Positions 8,373 through 15,170 of a stretch of DNA of 64,000 nt are shown one piece after another. Each line of letters starts with the position of its first letter. Position 1 is the first letter of the stretch. A program made the translations under genes and the position numbers. Location of the stretch: positions 1 to 64,000 of the forward strand of contig NZ_BOMZ01000062.1 in NCBI RefSeq assembly GCF_016862455.1. Reading direction: 5' to 3'. The stretch comes from Actinoplanes utahensis. Lineage in GTDB: Bacteria > Actinomycetota > Actinomycetes > Mycobacteriales > Micromonosporaceae. The notes beneath the pieces are model-generated. The model made no database searches and had not been told where the DNA came from. It saw nothing but the letters and a program-made list of their open reading frames with translations.

Positions 8373-9427
8373 TTGCCGAGCCGCCCGGCCAGGCTGGTCA
8401 GCACGTCGGGGGTGATGGTCAGCTCGTTGATCTGCGGCAGCTGACCGGCGATCTCGCGCAGCGCGAGCGCCTGCAGCACCTCCGGCGGCAGATCCCGGTA
8501 GGCGGCCATCCGGGCGGCCTCGGCCTCCGCCTCGGCCAGGCCGACCAGGCGGGCGCCGGCCGCGCGGGCCTCGTCACGGACCCGGGTGCCCTCGGCCTCG
8601 CCGGCGGCGGTGCGCCGCGCCCGCTCGGCGGCGGCGATGCTCGCCACCTCCTTGCGGTCGGCGTCCGCCTTCGCGGCGACCAGCTGGGTCTCGGCGTCCA
8701 GCTCGGCCTCGCGGCGGGTGTTCGCGCCGTGCTGCTCGACCAGCTCCTGCTGGCGGCGGGCCAGCTCGATCCTGCTCTGCAGCTCGTTCTCGGCGATCTG
8801 CCGTTCCTGCTGGACGGCGTGGGCGCGGCGGGCGTACGTCGCCTTGTCCGCGTCCTGCTGCACCTGCTCGCGGGTCGGGGTCTGCAGGGCCCGCTCCAGG
8901 TCGGGCTCCGGGCGGATCGCGACCACCCGGGCGCTGACCACCGCGACAGCGGTCTCGGTGAGCCGGGGATCGGAGGCGAGCGCGTCCGCGACCGACTGAC
9001 GGACCGGCGCGATCCCACTGGTCAGCGCCTCGGCCAGGGGGAGCCGGGCGAGCAGGTCGAGGGCCGGCTGCTGAGCCAGCTCGGCGAGCAGCGTGGCCAC
9101 CTGGTCGAGGGGCTGACCCCGCCACCTGCCCCGGTACGGGTCGATGGAGAAGTCCAGCCGGCTCGCGGCGGACGCCGGGTCGCTGAACCGGTACGTCACG
9201 GTGGCCTGCACGGTCACGTCGGCGAAGTCCTCGGTGCGGGCGTGGAACAGCAGCGGCAGCTCCCGGTCGTCCACCGGGACCTCGCTGAGCACGGCGGTCA
9301 GTGGCCGATACCAGAACGAGAGCCCGGTGCCGGACCGCTTCACCCGGCCCTTGACGGTGTGGCTGACCCAGCTCGTCGCTGCGCCGCGCAGGTGCCGCAG
9401 GTGGAGGCGTCGCGTCACGTCAGCCAT
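8369..9427 (-). CDS. SPFH/band-7 domain protein with long coiled coil
   Basis: The 352-residue protein carries an SPFH (stomatin/prohibitin/flotillin) domain over roughly residues 45-190. A long Ala/Glu/Arg-rich coiled coil follows (about 190-300), ending in DLPPEVLQALALREIAGQLPQ, a typical flotillin-like C-terminus. No N-terminal transmembrane helix is visible, unlike most bacterial flotillins, so it may associate peripherally or with a partner. ATG 9427 is chosen because GAAGGGA lies about 7 nt upstream; an earlier ATG at 9454 would leave no room for the promoter. It is co-transcribed with the NAD-kinase-like gene and divergent from the NrtR-type regulator. Confidence 0.75.
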   Translation of the reverse strand: MADVTRRLHLRHLRGAATSWVSHTVKGRVKRSGTGLSFWYRPLTAVLSEVPVDDRELPLLFHARTEDFADVTVQATVTYRFSDPASAASRLDFSIDPYRGRWRGQPLDQVATLLAELAQQPALDLLARLPLAEALTSGIAPVRQSVADALASDPRLTETAVAVVSARVVAIRPEPDLERALQTPTREQVQQDADKATYARRAHAVQQERQIAENELQSRIELARRQQELVEQHGANTRREAELDAETQLVAAKADADRKEVASIAAAERARRTAAGEAEGTRVRDEARAAGARLVGLAEAEAEAARMAAYRDLPPEVLQALALREIAGQLPQINELTITPDVLTSLAGRLGK

Positions 9428-9453
9428 GTCGGGGGTCCCTTCGTTTGTCGTCA

Positions 9454-9489
9454 TGGTGACGATAAAGGGTTGCCGCTATTATCGTCAAC
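9454..9489. promoter_or_regulatory. Divergent promoter with 9+9 bp palindrome, candidate NrtR operator
   Basis: TGACGATAA (9457-9465) and TTATCGTCA (9479-9487) are perfect inverted repeats with a 13 bp spacer. The right arm overlaps TATTAT (9477-9482), a -10 hexamer placed 7 nt before the regulator's ATG, which implies a leaderless message. On the minus strand TTGACG and TATCGT, 18 bp apart, form a promoter for the SPFH gene from the same arms. Binding here would therefore block both directions. Assignment to the NrtR-like protein is inference from position. Confidence 0.65.
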
Positions 9490-10182
9490 ATGACGCTTAA
9501 CGTGGTGGCGCTCACCGTCGACCTGGTGCTGCTGACCATCCGGCGGGAGGCGCTCCAGGTGCTGCTGATCCGCCGCGGCATCCCGCCCTATCAGGACCGC
9601 TGGGCCCTGCCCGGCGGATTCGTGCTGGACGACGAGGATCTGGATGCCGCCGCCGCCCGTGAGCTGCGCGAGGAGACCGGCCTCGACCCGGAGCGCGGCC
9701 ATCTCGAGCAGCTGGCGACGTACGGCGGACCCGGCCGTGACCCGCGCGGCCGGGTCGTCACCGTCGCCTACCTGGCGCTGCTGCCCGACCTGCCGGCGCC
9801 GGTGCCCGGCAGTGACGCGGCCGTCGCGGCCTGGCGCCCGGTCGGCGAGACCGGTGAGCTGGCCTTCGACCATGACCGGATCCTGGCCGACGGCCTCGAA
9901 CGGGCGCGGTCCAGACTGGAGTACACGCCGCTGGCGACGAGGTTCTGCGCACCCGAGTTCACCGTCGCCGACCTGCGCACCGTCTACGAGACCGTCTGGC
10001 GGACCCGCCTCGACCCCCGCAACTTCCACCGCAAGGTCACCGGCGCCGACGGTTTCATCGAGCCCACCGGCGGCACCGTCATCCGCGACCGGGGACGCCC
10101 GGCCCAGCTCTACCGGCGCGGCCCCGCGACCCACCTGCACCCACCCCTGTTACGGCAATCGCCCGGCTCACCATCGCGGTGA
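9490..10182 (+). CDS. nrtR: NrtR-type Nudix regulator (Nudix domain plus winged helix)
   Basis: The 230-residue protein has an N-terminal Nudix domain with a complete Nudix box: G43, E49, R57-E58, E61-E62, G64. A C-terminal winged-helix-like domain (about residues 140-200) includes EFTVADLRTVYETVW and RNFHRKV. This architecture is that of NrtR, an ADP-ribose-responsive repressor of NAD metabolism genes. Unlike many NrtR proteins its Nudix box is intact, so hydrolysis remains possible. The message looks leaderless. The stop codon lies inside a terminator hairpin. The probable target is its own promoter and the divergent SPFH/NAD-kinase-like operon. Confidence 0.8.
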   Translation: MTLNVVALTVDLVLLTIRREALQVLLIRRGIPPYQDRWALPGGFVLDDEDLDAAAARELREETGLDPERGHLEQLATYGGPGRDPRGRVVTVAYLALLPDLPAPVPGSDAAVAAWRPVGETGELAFDHDRILADGLERARSRLEYTPLATRFCAPEFTVADLRTVYETVWRTRLDPRNFHRKVTGADGFIEPTGGTVIRDRGRPAQLYRRGPATHLHPPLLRQSPGSPSR

Positions 10183-10192
10183 GCCGGGCGAT
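10158..10192. terminator. Bidirectional terminator hairpin
   Basis: ATCGCCCGGCTCACC (10158-10172) pairs perfectly over 15 bp with 10178-10192 across a 5 nt loop. It sits between the convergent Nudix regulator and LLM oxidoreductase genes and contains the regulator's stop codon. There is no T-run, as is common in actinomycetes. Confidence 0.8.
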
Positions 10193-10206
10193 CGGCGGGG
10201 CTGCCG

Positions 10207-11145
10207 TCAGGCGGCGACCAGGGGCTTCAGGGCGGCACCGACGGCGGAGACGACGCCGGGGCGGTGACCGTTACGGATCAGGTTGATGGTGAGGCCGTCG
10301 ATGCCGGCGCCCAGCACCTTCTCGTGCAGCTGCTCGGCCACCTGGCCGGCGGTGCCCAGGAAGGCACGGTTGCGGCGGTCCTCCGGGATCGACTCGCCCA
10401 ACTCCTTGGCCTCCTGCTCGGTCTCGCCGACCATGCCCATCACCAGGTAGCTGGTGGCCAGGGTGGCCGGGTCGCGGCCGATCTCCTCGCACCTCTGACG
10501 CAGCACGGCGACCTTGCGGGCCAGATCGTCGACGTCGCAGATGATGTTCATGTGCTGGGCGAACCGGGCCGCCAGCCGGAACGTCTTCTGCTCGCCGGAA
10601 CCGCCCAGCATGATCGGAAGGTCGTCCCGGAACCGCGGGTTGTTCATCGCGCCACGGGTCGTGTACCACTTGCCCTCGAAGGCCGACGGCTCGCCCTTGA
10701 GCATCGGCGTGATGATGGTGAGCGCCTCCTCGAGCCGCTCGAACCGCTCGGTGAACGTGCCGAACTCGAAGCCCAGGTCGTGATGCTCCCGCTCGAACCA
10801 GCCGGCGCCGATGCCCAGGACCGCCCGGCCGTGCGACACCACGTCGAGCGTGGTCACCGTCTTGGCCAGCAGGGCGGGATTGCGGTACGTGTTACCGGTG
10901 ACCAGCGTGGACAGCTGGATCGTCGAGGTGGCGGTGGCCAGCGCGCCGAGCGTGGTGTACGCCTCGAGCATCGCGTTCTCGGGCGCGCCGATGCCGGGCA
11001 GTTGGTAGAAGTGGTCCATGACGAGGACGGTGTCGAAGCCGGACGCCTCGGCCTCGCGCGCCTGCGCGACGACGGTGTCGAAAGTCTGCTCCACCGGGCC
11101 GGGATAGGTGAAGTTGGGGATCTGGTAGCCGAGCCGGATCGTCAC
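10207..11145 (-). CDS. LLM class F420-dependent oxidoreductase
   Basis: The 312-residue luciferase-like monooxygenase fold protein begins with IRLGYQIPNF and has the family segments VMDHF, LATATSTIQLSTLVTGNTYRNPALLAKT and GRAVLGIGAGWFEREH, typical of F420-dependent oxidoreductases of actinomycetes. The start is GTG 11145 with GGAGG about 4 nt upstream. Its promoter faces that of a TetR regulator across a 77 bp gap holding two direct repeats, so it is a likely target of that repressor. Substrate unknown. Confidence 0.85.
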   Translation of the reverse strand: MTIRLGYQIPNFTYPGPVEQTFDTVVAQAREAEASGFDTVLVMDHFYQLPGIGAPENAMLEAYTTLGALATATSTIQLSTLVTGNTYRNPALLAKTVTTLDVVSHGRAVLGIGAGWFEREHHDLGFEFGTFTERFERLEEALTIITPMLKGEPSAFEGKWYTTRGAMNNPRFRDDLPIMLGGSGEQKTFRLAARFAQHMNIICDVDDLARKVAVLRQRCEEIGRDPATLATSYLVMGMVGETEQEAKELGESIPEDRRNRAFLGTAGQVAEQLHEKVLGAGIDGLTINLIRNGHRPGVVSAVGAALKPLVAA

Positions 11146-11169
11146 GATGCCTCCGAAGGCGGAGAGATA

Positions 11170-11210
11170 TGTAAGAGCGCTATCACTTGCTAATGTAAGA
11201 GCCTACTCAC
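11170..11210. promoter_or_regulatory. Two direct 17 bp operator-like repeats between LLM gene and tetR
   Basis: TGTAAGAGCGCTATCAC (11170-11186) and TGTAAGAGCCTACTCAC (11194-11210) match in their first nine and last four bases. Each is an imperfect palindrome. They lie between divergent start codons, as expected for autoregulating TetR repressors. Confidence 0.55.
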
Positions 11211-11222
11211 ATGGAGGCAAGG

Positions 11223-11813
11223 GTGTCGGCGCAACGGGCGTATCACCACGGTGACCTGCGCGCCGCGCTGATCGCTGCCAGCTTCGACCTGCTCGCCGAA
11301 GCGGGACTGCAACGGTTCTCGGTCGCGGCGGTGGCCCGGCGGCTCCAGGTGAGCTCCGCCGCGCCGTACCGGCACTTCCCCGGTCGCGGCCACCTGCTCA
11401 GCGCGGTGTCGGCCGTCGCCGCCCGGGAACTCGGCGCCGCGATCACCGCCGCCGCCGAAGCTGCCGGCCCGGACCCGTCCGACCGGCTGCCCGCCGCCGC
11501 GGGCGCCTACGTGCGGTACGTCGCCCGCACCGGCGCCGGCCTGCCGGTCATCTACGCCGCCGAGCTCTACCAGGTCGAGGACGACGCGCGCCGGGAGCAC
11601 ACCCGCGCCCTGATGACGACCATGCTGGACTTGGCCACCGCCGGCGGCGCCCGCTCCCACCGGGAGGCCGTCCTGCTGGTCGAGGCGACGATCGCGGTCG
11701 CCCACGGTTACACGTCCCTGCTGGCCGACGGCTTCTTCGCCCGCAACGCCGGCACCGCCGACGACATCGCCGCCCGCGCCGTCGAGGCCGCCCGCGCCCT
11801 GATCCCCGGCTAG
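11223..11813 (+). CDS. TetR family transcriptional regulator
   Basis: The 196-residue protein has an N-terminal TetR helix-turn-helix (about residues 10-55) with HHGDLRAALIAASFDLLAEAG and the recognition-helix region SSAAPYRHFPGRGHLL. The ligand-binding domain resembles TetR_C_33-like WHG domains. GTG 11223 is preferred over ATG 11211 because GGAGG (11213-11217) is spaced correctly for the GTG, and the upstream repeat would otherwise abut the coding start. It is divergent from the LLM oxidoreductase, which it probably represses in response to a small hydrophobic compound. Confidence 0.85.
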   Translation: MSAQRAYHHGDLRAALIAASFDLLAEAGLQRFSVAAVARRLQVSSAAPYRHFPGRGHLLSAVSAVAARELGAAITAAAEAAGPDPSDRLPAAAGAYVRYVARTGAGLPVIYAAELYQVEDDARREHTRALMTTMLDLATAGGARSHREAVLLVEATIAVAHGYTSLLADGFFARNAGTADDIAARAVEAARALIPG

Positions 11814-11876
11814 GGCCGGACCGTGCGACCGCGTCCCTCTGGTGTGCCACCGGAGGTTTACGGTTACCGTAGTCAC

Positions 11877-12059
11877 ATGGATAGCCACACCGAGGCCACC
11901 AGCCAGGCGCAGCCCGCGCCGCGGGAGCGCGTCGAGTTGGCCGGTCTGAACCCGCCGGAGCCGACCGACGAGGAACGCGCGTGGTTCGCCCAGTGGTACG
12001 CCGACGGCAACGCCCGGCACGCCGAGTGGGCGGCCACACGGACCCCGCACGCCGCCTGA
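11877..12059 (+). CDS. Small acidic protein upstream of a PIN-domain gene
   Basis: This 60-residue protein is rich in Glu, Ala and Pro, with a central EPTDEERAWFAQWYADG segment predicted helical. It has no recognised domain. TACCGT (11865-11870) lies 6 nt before the ATG, suggesting a leaderless message. It precedes the PIN-like gene by 27 bp, and the order (small acidic protein, then PIN protein) resembles a VapBC toxin-antitoxin pair. No ribbon-helix-helix or AbrB DNA-binding motif is visible, so the antitoxin idea is tentative. Confidence 0.5.
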   Translation: MDSHTEATSQAQPAPRERVELAGLNPPEPTDEERAWFAQWYADGNARHAEWAATRTPHAA

Positions 12060-12086
12060 CCGTCGGGCATCGGCCATCATCACCGG

Positions 12087-12533
12087 ATGACCGGTTACGG
12101 CCCGCCCCGGGTTCTCGACGCTTCCGCGCTCGTCGAACTGTTCCAGGGCCACCCACTGCTGATGCAGTTGCTCGAGCTCGCCGCCGCCGGCAAAGTCGTC
12201 ATCGCGTTTCCCGACGTCGCGATCGAAGAGGCCGCCGCGGTTCTCGACATCGAACCGGCCCTGTGGGACCACTTCCTGCGGTTCCCCGGGGTGACGGTGC
12301 TGTCGATGGGCGCGCACGGCGCGATCGCCGCCGGCAGGTACGCCCGGCCGCGTGTCACGAACCCGATCGTGCACCGCGAACTCGCGAACCCCTTGCAGAT
12401 CGGTCACGTCGTGCAGGAGGCGATCCACATGTCCGCGATCGTGGTCACGGCCATCCCCGAGGCGTATGCCGGGCACGACCTGGTCGTGCACGAACTCAAC
12501 CTCCCGCCGGGCGGTCCGGTCTCGAACGGGTGA
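12087..12533 (+). CDS. PIN-like domain protein
   Basis: The 148-residue protein begins with RVLDASALVELFQGH, the usual opening of PIN-domain ribonucleases with the first catalytic aspartate. An acidic DVAIEEAAAVLD stretch follows, in place of the second acidic site. The expected third acidic residue (typically DALHAA) appears as VQEAIHMSAIVV, so the active site is only partly conserved. It may be a VapC-like toxin that has diverged or a PIN-fold protein without nuclease activity. It has no clear ribosome binding site and is probably coupled to the small acidic gene upstream. Confidence 0.55.
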   Translation: MTGYGPPRVLDASALVELFQGHPLLMQLLELAAAGKVVIAFPDVAIEEAAAVLDIEPALWDHFLRFPGVTVLSMGAHGAIAAGRYARPRVTNPIVHRELANPLQIGHVVQEAIHMSAIVVTAIPEAYAGHDLVVHELNLPPGGPVSNG

Positions 12534-12557
12534 GACCGCGGGCGCCGGCCGGATATG

Positions 12558-13325
12558 TCACGGGGTGGGGCGGCGGCGGGCGAGGTGGGTGATGACGTCG
12601 GCGCTGATCTCGACGGTCGGGGGGAGGGTCCGCTCGATCCGGGTGAGGGCCTCGGTGCGGGTCGCCGGTGGGAGCTGGAGGTAGGCCGACAGGGTGGAGA
12701 GGTGGCCGGTGTAGTCGGCGGCGGTCAGTGTCAGGCGCTGAGGGAACACGAGCTGCCGGACGTCGGTGAACCACTCGGAGACCTGGAGCTCGGTGCCCGG
12801 CCACTGCATGTCGTTCTCCGGGGGCGTCCCGTCCGGTGACGGGACGTCGTCACGGTCCAGGAACGGGGCCCGGGCGGCGTGCACGGCCTTCTCCACGGCC
12901 GGGTCGGTGAGCTGCACCGGGCCGCCGAACGACGCGAACACTCCGCCGGGCTCGATCAGGGCGGCCATCCGGGGCCATCGGCCGTCGGGGGCGGTCCAGT
13001 GCAGCGCCGCGGCCGCGTACACCAGATCGAATCTCTCGTCGAGCGCCAGGTCCTCGAAGGCCGCCCGGATCGTGCGGACCGACGGGGGAACGTGTCTGCG
13101 CAGTTCGGCGAGCATCGACGGGTCGGGTTCGGTGGCGGTGACGGTCGGCCCGGCGCGGGCGAACAGGCGGGTCGCCTTGCCGGTCCCCGAGCCGATCTCC
13201 AGGGCGGTTCGCACCGGCCGGCCGGCGAACGCCAGAACGGTTCCGGCGAGTTCGGCGGGATAGCCGGGCCGGAACCGTTCGTAGATTTCCGCCACCGCTC
13301 CGAAGCTCAACGCGCGCACAGACAC
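12558..13325 (-). CDS. Class I SAM-dependent methyltransferase
   Basis: The 255-residue protein shows motif I LEIGSGTGKAT (about residues 42-52), the acidic ATEPDPSML of motif II and FDLVYAAAALHW of the post-I region, typical of Methyltransf_11/25 enzymes. Its N-terminal YERFRPGYP segment is characteristic of a widespread actinobacterial subgroup. The substrate is unknown. The gene is monocistronic, facing the PIN-like gene. Confidence 0.8.
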   Translation of the reverse strand: MSVRALSFGAVAEIYERFRPGYPAELAGTVLAFAGRPVRTALEIGSGTGKATRLFARAGPTVTATEPDPSMLAELRRHVPPSVRTIRAAFEDLALDERFDLVYAAAALHWTAPDGRWPRMAALIEPGGVFASFGGPVQLTDPAVEKAVHAARAPFLDRDDVPSPDGTPPENDMQWPGTELQVSEWFTDVRQLVFPQRLTLTAADYTGHLSTLSAYLQLPPATRTEALTRIERTLPPTVEISADVITHLARRRPTP

Positions 13326-13404
13326 GTACGAATCCTGACACGGCGCCGAGGCGGACGGCGACCAGGTCAGGGGGAGGGGCGACGAGAACAGGGGAGAGGC
13401 GAGG

Positions 13405-13908
13405 TCAGGCGGAGAGACGGCCGAAGGTGGAACGGTGGAAGACGAGGGGCCCGCCGTCCTGGTCCGGACTGTGCTCGACGGCGTGCAGGCGCAGCAGCAC
13501 GATCGTGTGGTCGCCGGCCTCCACCTCGCGGTAGATCGAGCAGTCGAACATGGCCAGCCCGTCGTCCAGGGTGACCGCGCCGGTCTCGGTGACCGACGTC
13601 GGTATGCCGTCGAAGCGGTGCGCGACCGGCCCGGCCAGCTGGCGGCACACCTGGCCCTGGTGGGCGGCCAGGACGGTGACCCCGACGTGCGCGGAGCGGC
13701 GCAGGTCGGGCCAGGTCTTGGAGGTGTTGGCGATGGAGACCGACACCAGCGGCGGGTCCAGGCTGACCGAGGTGAACGAGCTGGCGGCCAGGCCGACCAG
13801 GGCCCCGTCGACTTCGGCGGCGACGGCGACGACCCCGCTGGGGAAGACCCCGAACGCTTGACGGAGGCGTACGGCGTCGAGGTCCTGATTGGTGGTGAAG
13901 ACGGTCAT
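13405..13908 (-). CDS. Flavin reductase (NADH:FMN type)
   Basis: The 167-residue flavin reductase-like protein has the FMN-binding segments GVFPSGVVAVAAEVDG, AASSFTSVSLDPPLVSVSIANTSKTW and the late AGDHTIVLLRL. Such proteins supply reduced FMN to two-component monooxygenases. Its start overlaps the stop of the upstream SsuD-like gene by ATGA, so reductase and monooxygenase form a coupled pair for desulfonation of organosulfur compounds. Confidence 0.85.
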   Translation of the reverse strand: MTVFTTNQDLDAVRLRQAFGVFPSGVVAVAAEVDGALVGLAASSFTSVSLDPPLVSVSIANTSKTWPDLRRSAHVGVTVLAAHQGQVCRQLAGPVAHRFDGIPTSVTETGAVTLDDGLAMFDCSIYREVEAGDHTIVLLRLHAVEHSPDQDGGPLVFHRSTFGRLSA

Positions 13909-15074
13909 CGGACGGGTCTTCCGACGGCGGCGAACGGGACGACGGCCCGGTTACGGCGGCGAGGGCGCTCGTCCTTCCAGAGGCCGCGTTCGGCCAGGAT
14001 CGGCAGGACGCCCTCGCCGAACCAGTACGCGCCTTCCAGGTGCGGGTACGCCGACAGCACGAACTCCTCGATGCCGAGGGCCGCGTATTCGGCGATCCGG
14101 TCGGCGACCTGCTCGTGGCTGCCGACCAGCGCGGTCCCGGCGCCGCCGCGGACCAGCCCGACCCCGGCCCACACGTTGGGATAGATCTCCAGCTCGTCGG
14201 TGCGGCCGCCGTGCAGGTCGAGCATCCGCCGCTGGCCCTCGGACTCGGACAGCCGCAGGCCGGCCTGCACCTTCTCGATCGTCTCCGGGGAGATCCCGGC
14301 GAGCAGGCGCCCGGCCTCGGCCCAGGCCTCCTCGGCGGTGTCGCGGGTGATGGTGTGCATCCGGATGCCGAACCGGATCGGCCGGTTCCCCGGCCCGCGG
14401 CCCTCGGCGGCGGCCAGCGAGCGGATCCAGGCGATCTTCTCGGCCACGGCCGCGGGCGGCTCGCCCCACGTCAGGTAGACGTCGGCGTGCTTGGCGGCGA
14501 CGGTCCCGGCGGCCGGCGACGATCCGCCGAAGTAGATCTCCGGGATCGGGTCGGGGATCTGGCCGAGCTCGGCGGCGGCGACCGACAGGTGCTCGCCCGT
14601 GAAGTCGACGGTCTCCCCGGCCCACAGCCGGCGGACGATCTCCAGGAACTCGTCGCAGCGCTGGTAGCGGGCGTCCTTGTCGAGGAAGTCGCCGTACATC
14701 CGCTGCTCGTGGCTCTCCCCGCCGGTGACGACGTTGAGCAGCAGGCGGCCGCCGGACATGTTCTGGAAGGTGCCGGCCATCTGCGCGGCCAGGAACGGCG
14801 AGACGACGCCGGGCCGGAACGCGACGAGGAACTTGAGCCGGTCGGTGGTCTGGCTGAGCATCGCGGTGCTGAGCCAGGCGTCCTCGCACCAGGCGCCGGT
14901 GGGGGTCAGCGCGGCCGCGAAGCCGTTGTCCTCGGCGGCCCGGGCCACCTGGGTCAGGTAGGCGACGTCGGCGGGGCGGCCGGAGCCGCCGGCGGCGACG
15001 CCGTGACCGCCGCCGACGACATGCCGTCCGTCGCCGCCGTTGGTCGGCAGGAACCAGTGGAACGTGAGGGACAT
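13905..15074 (-). CDS. ssuD: Alkanesulfonate monooxygenase-like LLM protein
   Basis: The 389-residue luciferase-like monooxygenase matches the SsuD/SfnG group, starting SLTFHWFLPTNGG, with GAWCEDAW, LKFLVAFRPGVVSP and GGRLLLNVVTGG. Using FMNH2 and oxygen it would cleave sulfonates to sulfite and aldehyde. GGAAAGG precedes ATG 15074. It is followed by the flavin reductase that would supply FMNH2. A TAAACCTA box lies just upstream and recurs at the second sulfonate operon. Confidence 0.8.
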   Translation of the reverse strand: MSLTFHWFLPTNGGDGRHVVGGGHGVAAGGSGRPADVAYLTQVARAAEDNGFAAALTPTGAWCEDAWLSTAMLSQTTDRLKFLVAFRPGVVSPFLAAQMAGTFQNMSGGRLLLNVVTGGESHEQRMYGDFLDKDARYQRCDEFLEIVRRLWAGETVDFTGEHLSVAAAELGQIPDPIPEIYFGGSSPAAGTVAAKHADVYLTWGEPPAAVAEKIAWIRSLAAAEGRGPGNRPIRFGIRMHTITRDTAEEAWAEAGRLLAGISPETIEKVQAGLRLSESEGQRRMLDLHGGRTDELEIYPNVWAGVGLVRGGAGTALVGSHEQVADRIAEYAALGIEEFVLSAYPHLEGAYWFGEGVLPILAERGLWKDERPRRRNRAVVPFAAVGRPVR

Positions 15075-15091
15075 GCGACGGCCTTTCCGCG

Positions 15092-15121
15092 AAACCTGTA
15101 TCGCCTATAGGTTTACCGGAA
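15092..15121 (-). promoter_or_regulatory. Promoter region with sulfur-regulon-like box
   Basis: AAACCTGTA (15092-15100) and TATAGGTTT (15106-15114) form a near-perfect inverted repeat. Read on the minus strand it gives TTCCGG, TAAACCTATAGGCGATA and a TACAGG -10-like element ahead of the SsuD-like gene. The core TAAACCTAnnGGC(g)ATA recurs before the sulfonate transport operon, suggesting one regulator. Confidence 0.55.
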
Positions 15122-15170
15122 TTACCGACCAGGGCAAGACCTCAGCGGCGCGGGTGTGCCGAACATCCCA

